A stretch of 64,000 nucleotides of DNA from Hydractinia symbiolongicarpus (Eukaryota; Cnidaria; Hydrozoa; Anthoathecata; Hydractiniidae), in NCBI RefSeq assembly GCF_029227915.1, contig NC_079882.1, positions 16,134,501-16,198,500 on the forward strand, in the 5' to 3' direction. A model generated the notes under the pieces. That model saw nothing but the letters and a program-made list of their open reading frames with translations. It was not told where the DNA came from and ran no database searches. The translations under genes and the position numbers were made by a program. This document shows positions 42,560 to 51,936 of this stretch, in pieces. The stretch's first letter is position 1. Each line of letters begins with the position of its first letter.

Positions 42560-43935
42560 ATTTCTCAAGCCAGATGCCATTTCATCAAGTTTTCCATGGC
42601 GGGGAACCTGCTCAGTTGATATGTGTTGGTGCCACAGATACATATCACTTTTGACCACGTGGCTCGTGGTTCCGTCAGTAAAACTGTGTTTGGTTGGGTG
42701 TACTCAGTCTAAGTACATCCCTGTAGATCAGTAAAAGCTTGGGTTCTCCGCCTGTGCGTGCCTGATCTACTCAAAAATCTTCCAGGTACTTAATCCTAAG
42801 TACCTCCAGAGCATGTTAAAGAGTAGTAAATTTCTCGAGTCGGATGGCCATTTCATCAAGTCCCCCGCCCCGGGGGACTTGCTCAGTTGATACTTATAGA
42901 CGTAGTTTTTATGACTCATAATAGTCACAAAATCTCATATATTGCTTATATCATATCGATGTCGAACTTTCCCTCGAACAACTCACGCGAATCATCATCA
43001 GGTAGGGTAAAGTGGTTTTTGTGAGAGTTCGCAGCACCCAGGCTGTTGTCTCTAAAACGCTTTCACGTATGCAAGGCATTTGGGTCGTCACATCTACCTA
43101 TTACAGTACCCTCGGGATATTTTGTCAAACTGGAGGCAATGCTCGTGCCCAGCCGTATGCGCTGACATCTGATCATATAGTAGGGATGCTTACCTTTCTT
43201 TCCATGCTCGTGAGGATCATTCTTCTTAACAACGCAGAGCATATTGTCGTACGGGTATCCCTGGGGGACATATCTCTCTCGTAGTTCAAATATTTCTTCG
43301 TCCCTCTCCTGGATGTTATCCTCTAGATTGGTGATGGTTACGTCCCTTTGATCGAGGTCATCATTAAGTAGTGCCAGAGCTTGACGCTGCTCTTCGATGG
43401 CCACGTCCTTTGCTTCAAGACATTCGGCAAGCTTTCGTATTTCTCTGGGTAGTACCTCCTCTACTATCCACCCCATGAATGGTTCTGCTTCAGGCCGGCC
43501 AAACTTTAGGAGGAAGCAATAAAGGCTGGCTTCTGTCAGTAAAACTGTGTTTGGCTGAGTATACCCAGATCGGGGTACACCTTGAAGATCAGTAATAGCG
43601 TCACCCAGCCGCATTTTATACTTCTCCGGAACATGTCGCTGAATGGTTTTTACTCCAGCCCTTCGTTCATACCCTACAGCTCTCCAAACATCGGAGGCTA
43701 CGATGCATTGGCCCTTATCCTGAACGAAAAAGGATCGGACTTGTTTTCCCTGAAAATAATCAACCACTACAAGAGACATATCTACTTGTAATCTTTTTTA
43801 ATCGGGGGATTGTGTTGCGAGGACGGTTCTCGTGATTTTTGCTGACAGCGGAACATGTTAAAGAGTGGTAAATTTCTCGAGCTAAATGACCATTTCATCA
43901 AGTTTCCCGCAGCGGGTAACTTGCTCAGTTCATAG
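42526..43935 (+). repeat. P3: three integrase-tail repeats bounding cassettes
   Basis: Units at about 42526-42605, 42800-42896 and 43846-43925 share GAGCATGTTAAAGAGTGGTA then AATTTCTCGAG, ATGGCCATTTCATCAAGT and a hairpin. Unit 1 is the genuine integrase end. Hairpins: CAAGTCCCCCG/CGGGGGACTTG (unit 2, perfect), CAAGTTtCCCGC/GCGGGtAACTTG (unit 3), a weaker one in unit 1. All are followed by CTCAGTT. Cassette 1 (42606-42799) contains a BRO-gene fragment; cassette 2 (42897-43845) contains the BRO gene. Confidence 0.65.
42946..43779 (-). pseudogene. P3: BRO-N family protein with coiled coil and C-terminal viral domain
   Basis: ATG 43779, open for 238 residues to TGA 43063-43065, then the same frame continues another 39 codons to TAA 42946-42948, so a single nonsense change is likely. 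The Bro-N domain (residues about 1-115) shows VRSFFVQDKGQCIVASDVWR and LTEASLYCFLLKFGRPEAEP. A coiled coil follows (about 120-170). The C-terminal domain YPYDNMLCVVKKNDPHEHGK resembles domains paired with BRO/KilA-N in iridoviruses and poxviruses. It is a DNA-binding family of large DNA viruses; here it is cargo between integrase-tail repeats. Confidence 0.75.
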
Positions 43936-44000
43936 GTGTCAGTGCTACCAACTATCCTGCATGCTTACACCTGGTCTTCTGGCGCCGTAACACCCAGGTC

Positions 44001-44229
44001 TTAATATTTCATCATATAGTGGATCATGGTAAGAGCCAGCGACGAGACGCAGGCAATTAAAGCGATCCGGTCGTTGTATTTATTCCTCTGCCTTATCATC
44101 TCATACAGCTCACAGCTCACAATCTCTAATCGCGAGTTCCTCATGACTCGCTTCCAAGTTCTCGATTGTTTCCTCCAATTTCTGGATCTCTCCCTCAAAC
44201 TCATATCGTAATTTTTCGATACAAGACAT
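44001..44229 (-). pseudogene. P3: small coiled-coil protein with C-terminal anchor
   Basis: ATG 44229: SCIEKLRYEFEGEIQKLEET (coiled coil), then a stop caused by a tandem 7-bp repeat (GAGCTGTGAGCTGT, about 44109-44122). The other frame continues RQRNKYNDRIALIACVSSLA to TAA 44001-44003. Removing one repeat unit would realign the frames. About 75 residues, single hydrophobic C-terminus. Confidence 0.5.
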
Positions 44230-44302
44230 ATTAATTTAGTTGAAAGTCAAGGCAAAATGCTCCAATTTCAGTTGTGCCCGTCGGGTACACCTGATGTTCG
44301 CG

Positions 44303-44908
44303 TCACTCCAAAATTTTTCAGGTCCGAGGGTGTTCCAATATCACGTACAAGCAGGCATGCTTAGATTTGCTCAAGTGGATCTTGATCCCTTCCCAATCCG
44401 AGATCATGTTTGTTTTCTCATCCACCAGCTTCATGTCGCTCCTTTCGTCGGGGTACCACATAAACAATTACTTCCTTTGACGTCTAAGGTTCTTTGGCAA
44501 GGCTGTGTAGGACTGAGTTAATAACCAGAGACTATGCTTTCTATGCCTCCCACTTACGGCAAGCTCGAGCAAGGGTTGACGCTTCTTATCCAGACTCTCG
44601 TCCGCTATAAGATCGTCAACAATGTACAGAGTCTCTTCACCCGCTAGCTGCTTCGATAGTTGCTCAATCCAGTAAAAGAGTTGATAACCCGGCTCTATCA
44701 AGAACACGTAGTAATCCTTCCAAAGCGATGCTCTATCGAGATAAGTCTTGTTCCAGCGGATGGTGGGGAAGAGTATGACAACGTTGTGGAAATGGTGTCT
44801 CTACTCGTTCTCTAGTAGGTCTAGGACTCGTTGGGTCTTACCGCACGAGGTAGGCCCTGTGAAGATTGCTGCATGAGGCTGTAGGACCACATCGAGAGTC
44901 ATATTCAT
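44303..44908 (-). pseudogene. P3: FtsK/HerA-type packaging ATPase
   Basis: ATG 44908. Walker A AIFTGPTSCGKTQRVLDLLE is intact, Walker B is EETLYIVDD, and the sensor region RQPLLELAVSGRHRKHSLWL is intact. Defects: TAG just after LLENE (near 44815), a break near 44468, and a TGA replacing Trp near the end. About 200 codons, short like other Polinton ATPases. It would pump DNA into capsids. Confidence 0.8.
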
Positions 44909-45182
44909 TTATATCTGCCTTGGGCAGACAGAAACCTTGGATGTACTTACTTAGGCTTAGGTACTTTGGATGCAGCCACCTTTTGGAGACGGCCATCTCA
45001 GGACTTCCCCGTCCTGCTGTGAAGTAGGCCATCATCTTCATAACATCGCTTGTATCCAACTTGGTGCTGGGGCTCGAGATCCCGAGGAACCTCTTGCCAA
45101 CCATAGCGTAAGCGAAAGTAAACCCTAGGTCCACGACTGTTTCATATACCATATCTATAATCTCCTTCTCTTTGGGGATCAC
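44838..45182 (-). CDS. P3: small conserved Polinton protein
   Basis: Homologue of 32400-32648: KEIIDMVYETVVDLGFTFAY, STKLDTSDVMKMMAYFTAGR. Similarity ends near 44985; the remaining reading overlaps the ATPase start. The ORF starts with GTG at 45182, one base out of frame from an ATG at 45185, so the natural start is probably shifted by one base. Confidence 0.45.
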   Translation of the reverse strand: MIPKEKEIIDMVYETVVDLGFTFAYAMVGKRFLGISSPSTKLDTSDVMKMMAYFTAGRGSPEMAVSKRWLHPKYLSLSKYIQGFCLPKADINEYDSRCGPTASCSNLHRAYLVR

Positions 45183-45198
45183 ATGTTTATATTATAGA

Positions 45199-45574
45199 TT
45201 ATCGCATGTAAAAAAAGTGGGTATCGGGCTGCGGGCTGCTGGGCTCTCGCTGAGGCGCACGTACCCCTCCAGATCCGTCTGGCGATGGCTCTGGTGTGGT
45301 GGGCTGCTGAGTCGCTGCGGACTGCCTACGGACAATATAGAATCCAACTCCTACACAGGCGAGTATAGCAACGATGCCTCCACCAATGTATACACTGCCT
45401 GACGGTATAGAAGAGCCTCCAGAAGAAGTTTTGACTGTAGATTCTACCCTATTGTTGCTTTAGTTTCTTCTTTTCCTTCTTCAGTGCCGCCAATTTGTGA
45501 CCCCACGCGACTCTCCCGGGATGCTTTACTGGCTTTGTTGAAACTGTTACTTCTTGTGGTTGTTTTTCGCTCAT
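45199..45574 (-). pseudogene. P3: basic single-anchor membrane protein, frameshifted
   Basis: ATG 45574 MSEKQPQEVTVSTKPVKHPG, stop after KKLKQQ. In the next frame come GSVYIGGGIVAILACVGVGF (membrane segment), a Pro/Ser/Gln-rich tail and HFFYMR, TAA 45199-45201. Matches 32661-33025. Confidence 0.55.
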
Positions 45575-45599
45575 TTCTTGTAAGTCGCGAGACTTGCAA

Positions 45600-46441
45600 A
45601 ATCACTTCACTCTTGCTTACTCTTCATAGCATGCAGGGTCTCCTCTTGATGGCCTATAAACCGTTTCTACCATCGACCATAACCTTATTCATAAGTTTAG
45701 TTGCCACTAAATCATATGCTAGTGGTGGAAGCGATCTCCTGCAGGTGTCAGGATTTCTATACCACGTGCACAGTCCCCGTAAACGGCTGTAAGATCTGTA
45801 TACCTGCAGGCTGTTCTTCTTCATGGGCCTGTGGGTACCTTGTTTACCCGTTTTGTTTCCCATCCTTTTCTTTCTCTTCATCAACCTGCTTTTCACCACT
45901 CTTGGACGTTGAGAGCTGGGCGTGATTAATTGTATGCGCAGCGACTAAAAGAGGTGCTAGGAGCTTACCGAATGCGGAATAGACGAGAATACCTAGATCA
46001 GCCATACTGTCCCTGATAATGGGGTCCTATTCCAGATCTTGACGTAGCTTATCAGGACTATAGGCACCACGTTGTAGCCTTCGTGTACATGCTGATCGCG
46101 TGACAGGAGAGTGCCTTGGCGGTTTTCTCTCCTTTCTCCTGACTCTCACGCTGAACGTACTTGGCATGCATCTTGTCGATCACATCGGGTGATGCTTTGT
46201 CAAGATAGGCTTCGGTACATTTCTTCGGCAGCAAGTGCTGTTTACCCTTACGCGCATCTTTCAAAGCTTGACGTTTGTCAAGGGGTTTTTCACGTTGCTC
46301 GAAGGCTTCTGCTGGGGTATCGACTACATCGATTATCTCTGCAATATCTTGAACTATGTTTATTACATGTCAATAACGAATTAAGCAAGCTAGGATCAAG
46401 ACATATGGCAGGAGTATAGCAATAAGTAACACAACGTCCAT
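45600..46441 (-). pseudogene. P3: N-terminally anchored protein, heavily broken
   Basis: ATG 46441 (MDVVLLIAILLPYVLILACL) abuts the polymerase stop at 46442-46444. The stretch 46264-46058 (GKQHLLPKKCTEAYLDKASP) matches P2. Downstream the frame is lost and the 3-prime part does not resemble the P2 gene. Confidence 0.5.
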
Positions 46442-47163
46442 TTATTTGCTCTCCTTAGCCACTAAGCGATAATGACTCCTGGCGAGCGTTGATATCTGAT
46501 CTGGTTGCACTTGCCGTTTGTCATCTGCCCTATTGAGTGCCAGCTTGTTCACTTCCTGCGTGTGGATTTGATTTCCCTTGTTCTGGATCAGCACCTGGCT
46601 CTTGTATATGTCAACGCCATCCTCTAGGCAGCGCTTATAATCCTCGAAGATGATAGATTTTTTGGTTACACACTTCTTCACACCTTTGGCTTTGCGATCG
46701 CTGCCCTCTTTCGTGTGACTCTTGTAGGCATACACCCTTGCTCTCAAGGTGATGAACTCTGTCATGATTTTACCATTTAACTCATCCTTCATCAAGCCCA
46801 CTACCTTTTTGATTTTACCAATGGGGAGAGGTCTGTTGTCATCCTTGCTATAGGCACTCGTATCGAAACGTGCCTCTACATCGTCGGCAATGTCGCGGTA
46901 AAAGTCCTCTGTTCTGATGTGATACATGAAAAAATCCGTGTCCATAGAGCAGACCCGCAACTTGCTACCATATTTGGGCTGCATATAGTCGTAGTGAAAC
47001 TCGTATATGACGGTCTTTGAAAGATCTAAAATAGCTTGATCGGTATACACCGGCTTGTTCATCTTTACCTCAGTCTTGCCCATTTCCACGCCCATGAGGT
47101 GGCTGCTGAAGTAGTTTCCACCCTTGAAGCTTGGCTTTATGACGAGTTTCGCGCACTTGTCGT
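46442..47163 (-). pseudogene. P3: DNA polymerase B, C-terminal segment
   Basis: Open from 47163 (KPSFKGG, corresponding to about residue 1190 of the P4 enzyme) to the normal C-terminus. Motif C is altered to CSMDTDFFMYHI (Tyr to Ser, Ser to Phe). It ends LARSHYRLVAKESK. The upstream portion of the same gene is most likely 58061-62681, separated by P4 and a LINE. Confidence 0.75.
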
Positions 47164-47164
47164 C

Positions 47165-47604
47165 ATTTTTATTTATTTTTTTTTATTAACTGTCTTTCAG
47201 GCACTTCCATATTTTACAATGGCTATTCGTCCCATTAAAATAATAATAATATTTAAATAAAGAAATAAGTTATTCTATAAAAAAAGACACTGTAAAACTG
47301 TAGACAAGATTAGCAGAGTTCGAAGTGGCGAAGGATTGAAAGACATCGATATAGATTCTGACGGAGAATTAAGACCAGAACATATGAAAATGAAAATTAT
47401 ACACCAAAATATATAATAAAAAAAAAATATACATATATTAAATATATTTATTAATCGACGGGCTTAAGAAATAAAAACAATCGAGCAAATGAACAAAATT
47501 GAGACTAAGTAGAGCAGAAGGAATAAATCAAAGCATAAAGTATTGCTCATGGATTGGTCTCAATCGGTCAGTAGATGTTAAGTTAGGATATTGAGAAATT
47601 GTCG

Positions 47605-47637
<33 letters not shown>

Positions 47638-49166
47638 CTAGGTATGTTGCATAATAAAAATCGCAAGACCATGGTCTAATAAATATTTTTTCAAAAAAGT
47701 ACGAAATTTTTTGTGATCAGATTCTTCCCTGATAGCTTTGGGAAGATCATTTAGAAGGCGACTTGCCTTACCAAGAAACAATTTCTCCGACACATTGATT
47801 TCATACTTAGAAATAACTTCGTCAACATTACGAGTTCCACGTCCAGCAATTCTCAACTTGAAACCTTTCAAATACGATGGAAACTCATCCTGGTGAATCG
47901 ATTTGTGGGCAAGTTTTAAAATTTCAAAGTGTATTTGTTGCTGGATTGGTAGCCAACCAAGTTGTATTACATCCTCGAGCGTGGAATATCTCAGCGTTAC
48001 AAAAGACGCAATTCTGCACAATAGTTTATCAAGTTTTTTCAGCTGGAATAGTGGCAGGTTCCAAAACAATGAACAGCAATAGTGAATTTTCGAAATTAGA
48101 AGGGCTTCTGCCAGTTGCTTCCGCAAACGAAATGTTGCTGTGCGACGAAGATAGCTAAGAACGTATAGTTTCGCATAAACTGATTGAGAGAGTTTATTGA
48201 TATGGGTTTCCCAGGTTAGATTTTGATCGAACTGGATGCCAAGAAGTCTGTAAACGGTAACGCGTTCGATCAGTTGGTCCGAGTGGTGGATATGGAATGT
48301 TGAATGGTTGGGGTTCATGAGGTCGTGAAGTTTTGCCATTCTCGGTGTTGACAAAAGCATGATTTTCGTTTTTCTGTTATTGAACGCAAGATTATTTGTG
48401 GTCGACCATTGCTTCAGCTGGTCTAATCGTTGAGTCAAGTTGTTGATTGTAGGTTGTATGTTTATAGTCTTACAATGTTCATAGATACTTGTATCGTCTG
48501 CATTATGGCTTGTGGTCCCACCATCGACGTTGTCTTGTAGGTCGACCGTATAAAGGTTAAATAGTACAGGACCAAGAATTGAACCTTGAGGTACCCCAAA
48601 TAACACTGTTCCGTAGTCAGATTGTTTGTCGTCTATCTGAACGAATTGGCGGCGGTCACTGAGGTACGATAACATCAGCATAGCAGCATTGTTGGAAAAG
48701 CCTATCCTTCGTAATTTAATCAACAGGGTTTTGTAATCTACAGTGTCAAATGCTTTTGAATAGTCCAGAAATGCTGCTAGCGTGACCTCGCCTTTGTTCA
48801 TCGCGCCAACGATGTCGTCTCGAATCTTCATTAAGAGTGTTTCGGTCGAGTGACGCTTGCGGAAACCGGACATCGTTTGGTGGTATATATGGTTCTGTTC
48901 GATATAATCAACGATCTGTCTTGCCATTAAACGTTCGAAAAGCTTTGATAAGATCGGTAAAACAGTGACAGGTCTGAATTGGTCTGGAGTAATGGACTGT
49001 TCTGTTTTTGGAATTGGTGTTACTTTGCCGATTTTCCACAGCTGATGAAAGGTGTTTTCAGCTATCCCTGAGTTGATGATGTGAGTAAGTGGGGATGCGA
49101 TGTGGTCAGCAATGGGTTTGATGAGTGCTACAGGGAGGTTGTCGTAGCCAGCGGAACAGTTGGGGG
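47165..49166 (-). mobile_element. CR1-like LINE, 5-prime truncated
   Basis: Minus strand. The reverse-transcriptase frame enters without start near 49166 (VTPIPKTEQSITPDQFRPVT), passes DYSKAFDTVDYKTLL, GVPQGSILGPVLFNLYTVDL and LLGIQFDQNLTWETHI, and stops at 47638. The catalytic box reads NADD instead of YADD. A 27-bp poly-T (coding strand) follows the stop, then about 440 bp of 3-prime sequence with an A-rich tail ending at 47165 against the P3 polymerase. The 5-prime end meets P4 sequence, so the two flanks do not belong to one target gene. Confidence 0.7.
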
Positions 49167-49308
49167 GTCAACTCTCACGGATATTCCGCGCGAACCTGTA
49201 TTGAGCGACTTTTATACACCCAGCAATGGCCAGCATGAACGAGAATTGGCATTTATCGCGCTAAGCATGATTGGTGTCGGGGGCGCCGTGTGGTATTTCG
49301 AAAAATAG
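49167..49308 (+). pseudogene. P4: tail-anchored protein, C-terminal fragment
   Basis: After the LINE junction the plus strand reads REPVLSDFYTPSNGQHEREL and a hydrophobic end (FIALSMIGVGGAVWYFEK), TAG 49306-49308. It matches the ends of 41108-41494 and 30163-30288. The rest of the gene, and presumably the P4 capsid gene to its left, are missing. Confidence 0.6.
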
Positions 49309-49364
49309 TACTATACCGCAGGTATTATGTTACATGTGTCATGTAACATATATTCCAGATTCCA

Positions 49365-50608
49365 CTAACGCTTTGTAACCATGTAGGTGTATATCAGACC
49401 TCCGATTCCAACTATCAAAGCCCAAAGGTTTTGACTCAACCAACTGACGACCTCCTTTGCTCTATTGAGGATCCACGATACGATGGATCCAAGTATACCC
49501 GGTAGTGATGCGGCCGCGGCACTGGCTAATCTACCTAGGAGAGATCCTAGTGCGCTCAGCTTGTTCTTTATCCATTCCCTCGCACCACCTTCGGTTTTTT
49601 CATGATTTTTTGTATTACCGGTGGATGACCCCCCACCCCCTGGTGTCAAAGCTTCAACTAGAAGGCCGATAACCATACCAAATGCCGTTAGTACACTGAC
49701 GATGGTGATACCCTGCTCACGGAATAGAGTTCGTATCTTTTCACCCAATGTTGTATCTTTGCTAAGTACCTTGGCGATTGTCTCCTTGATGCTTTTTATT
49801 TGACTGTTAAGTTTACCCTTGAGGATATTGATACCATTCTGGTTAGCCTCCAACATATCGTTTAGCCTTTCCAACTCCTTGGCCACCTTCTCCCTCTGTT
49901 CATCTGTGTACGACGGATGTTCCAACTCCTTCAACTTCATTTCTTCCTTCTTGATGTTGTGTTCGATATCTACCTTTTTAGCGGTCGCGAGTTGGAGACC
50001 CCCCCCCGAATTTTTTGTACGGAACTATCCAATCCACGAATATCACCCGCGGGATATTCACCTCTCAGTGTACCATCATCGACCAGCGATATCAGGTCCT
50101 CCACATCTCCAGATATTCTTTCTAATTCTATATCGGTCGCCGTTTCTATTTTATCAGGTGACGGTAGTCTCTCTTCTATTTTGTTTAGTCCAGCGGCCTG
50201 TCGGGGGGTTATACTACCTTTCGGTATATCGAACCCCAAACTGCGCAGCCTTTTCTTGCCCAGTAAATCTGCAATGGTACCGGTAGACCTTAGAGATCCA
50301 CCATGTGTCAGCGGTCTGTTATCACCCTTGTAGTATAATTCACCACCACGAATCTCAAACAGGTCGGTATGTATCACACTAGGGTCCTCGTTTGGATATT
50401 TAGTTAGTAGCACCTCATAGAGTGATTTAACCCGTTCACTAGTAACTCTAGCGCGTTGAGAGGAGCCTCCACCGAATGATGTCTCCTTTTCATCGGGTGT
50501 GTGTATCTGTACCCGTGTGCGTTCCTTCGGTACCAGGGGCGTGGTTTCATCGGCACCCTCGTCGGTTTGACCATGTTCACCAAACGGATCAATATCAATG
50601 TCCGCCAT
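49365..50608 (-). pseudogene. P4: coiled-coil membrane protein, one homopolymer frameshift
   Basis: ATG 50608 (MADIDIDPFGEHGQTDEGAD). The N-terminal frame runs to 49970 and includes VKSLYEVLLTKYPNEDPSVI. The second frame (49940-49365) has EELERLNDMLEANQ-type coiled coil, LFREQGITIVSVLTAFGMVI, a Gly-rich linker, AAAASLPGILGSIVSWILNR and WALIVGIGGLIYTYMVTKR. The frame changes at or next to a run of nine G (coding strand) at 49999-50007, so an assembly error is quite possible and the gene may be intact, about 410 residues. I recall close relatives in coral and anemone Polintons. Confidence 0.65.
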
Positions 50609-50648
50609 TATCTTATTTAGAGGATAGTTTTTTCTTAAGATAATAGAA
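50609..50648 (+). promoter_or_regulatory. P4: upstream motif of hairpin gene 1
   Basis: Contains TTATTTAGAGGATAGTTTTT then CTTAAGATAATA just before the ATG at 50649. The same motif (TTATTTAGAGGAAAGTTTTT, CTTTGTAATAACTA) precedes the ATG at 51143. Duplicated promoter or leader element. Confidence 0.5.
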
Positions 50649-51107
50649 ATGGCATCACATTCTAGTCCCGGAGAAATGTTTAAAACAGATATATCCAATT
50701 CCCAACTTGAGTCGCTGGTGAAATTACGAGGTAAGTTCAGAGATAGGATAGGCAAATACGGCGGATCTCTGATTATATTGATGTTTATGGAGGGTATGTC
50801 CGGAATCGTGGCCGTTACCAGCTCGATAGCGACCGCAGCGGCCATTATTAAAAAAGGCTGCGCAGTTTGGGGTCCGGGTATGTGTCTATTAAGCTCTGCT
50901 TCATGTGCGGTTACCACCGAATATGTTAAGATATATCGGGAGAAACTTAACAAACTCAGAGCCTCATGTCACGTTGTACAAAATGCCATCGATGTGTTCG
51001 ATAAAACGATGCCAAACAGCCTGTACATCTGTAGAGCCGATTTTGAAAGTTTGTGTGATACATATCACAGAACTCTCGAGGATCTGGATAAACTAGATAA
51101 GCCATAG
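50649..51107 (+). CDS. P4: membrane-hairpin protein 1
   Basis: 152 residues, intact. NSQLESLVKLRGKFRDRIGK, a hydrophobic hairpin (ILMFMEGMSGIVAVTSSIAT, then GPGMCLLSSASCAVTTEYVK), and a helical C-terminal region with DVFDKTMPNSLYICRADFES. It is a paralogue of the next gene, sharing NSQLE.L.KL.GKF and the pattern FDxxxPxxL......FExLC..Y...L..LDK. Probably virion-membrane related; unproven. Confidence 0.65.
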   Translation: MASHSSPGEMFKTDISNSQLESLVKLRGKFRDRIGKYGGSLIILMFMEGMSGIVAVTSSIATAAAIIKKGCAVWGPGMCLLSSASCAVTTEYVKIYREKLNKLRASCHVVQNAIDVFDKTMPNSLYICRADFESLCDTYHRTLEDLDKLDKP

Positions 51108-51142
51108 GTTATTTAGAGGAAAGTTTTTCTTTGTAATAACTA
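51108..51142 (+). promoter_or_regulatory. P4: upstream motif of hairpin gene 2
   Basis: Second copy of the TTATTTAGAGGA.AGTTTTTCTT motif, 35-bp intergenic region between two paralogous genes. Confidence 0.5.
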
Positions 51143-51736
51143 ATGGCAGAGATTTATCCGAAGCTACCCACGGCTCCTGAGTATTCGAGCGAGCGGGACA
51201 AGTTTAATACTAATACCGTGAACTCTCAACTTGAGGAGCTTATAAAATTAAAAGGTAAATTCCAGTCAAAGGAGGACAAATACAACAAGAAATTACACAG
51301 ACTTGTGATTCTAAATGCCGGTGCCACGGCCATAACCATCACTTCCGGCATAGGTTCGGTGGTAACAGGTGCTACACTCATTGGGATACCCGTTTCTGTC
51401 GGATTGGGTGGTGTGGCCCTATCTGGCTCTATTTCCACCGGTATTATCGCGGCCTTGATAAAAAGATATCAGAGCAAACTTGACAAAGTCATGAAATTAT
51501 ATGATGTTGCGACGTCTGCCATCGCCGTGTTTGAAAACTCCTTCTCACGGGCGCTGAATAATGATGACATTAGTCACATTGAATTTCAAACCCTGTGTGG
51601 TATATACTACGAAGCTCTGGACAAGATGACGAAAACTGACAGAAAGATGGAGAGCGAAACGCGCAACCAGTTTGAAAAAAGTCTAATGGCAGAGGTTCAA
51701 AGCCTCAGAAAGACGGTAAATCAGGAACAAGGTTAG
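51143..51736 (+). CDS. P4: membrane-hairpin protein 2
   Basis: 197 residues, intact. MAEIYPKLPTAPEYSSERDK is the same opening as the P1-P3 hairpin genes (MTDIAKLYPSLP). Then SQLEELIKLKGKFQSKEDKY, a Gly/Ala/Ile hairpin (AITITSGIGSVVTGATLIGI, VSVGLGGVALSGSISTGIIA), and a charged helical C-terminus. I recall this as a recurrent Polinton family in cnidarians. No catalytic motif. Confidence 0.7.
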   Translation: MAEIYPKLPTAPEYSSERDKFNTNTVNSQLEELIKLKGKFQSKEDKYNKKLHRLVILNAGATAITITSGIGSVVTGATLIGIPVSVGLGGVALSGSISTGIIAALIKRYQSKLDKVMKLYDVATSAIAVFENSFSRALNNDDISHIEFQTLCGIYYEALDKMTKTDRKMESETRNQFEKSLMAEVQSLRKTVNQEQG

Positions 51737-51936
51737 TGATGTGTGCATGTACGCCGCTCACATATTTCGTGTGCTATTTGAAAAATTAATATTTGAAAGT
51801 AAGGCGGTTTGTGACATTATGTGGCGCGATCGTCCCGAGCCATAACGGCCATATCTGCCGACAGCCCTGTGTGATCCCCGGCATCATCTTTACCAGATAC
51901 AGGTAAAGATACTTTTTATGTATCGTCCCCCTTTTT

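Noticed and set aside
47165-49166. Simple LINE insertion into one continuous Polinton gene
   Set aside because: The two flanks are different elements (P3 polymerase on one side, P4 tail-anchored gene on the other) and no target duplication is seen, so rearrangement or nested insertion is needed.
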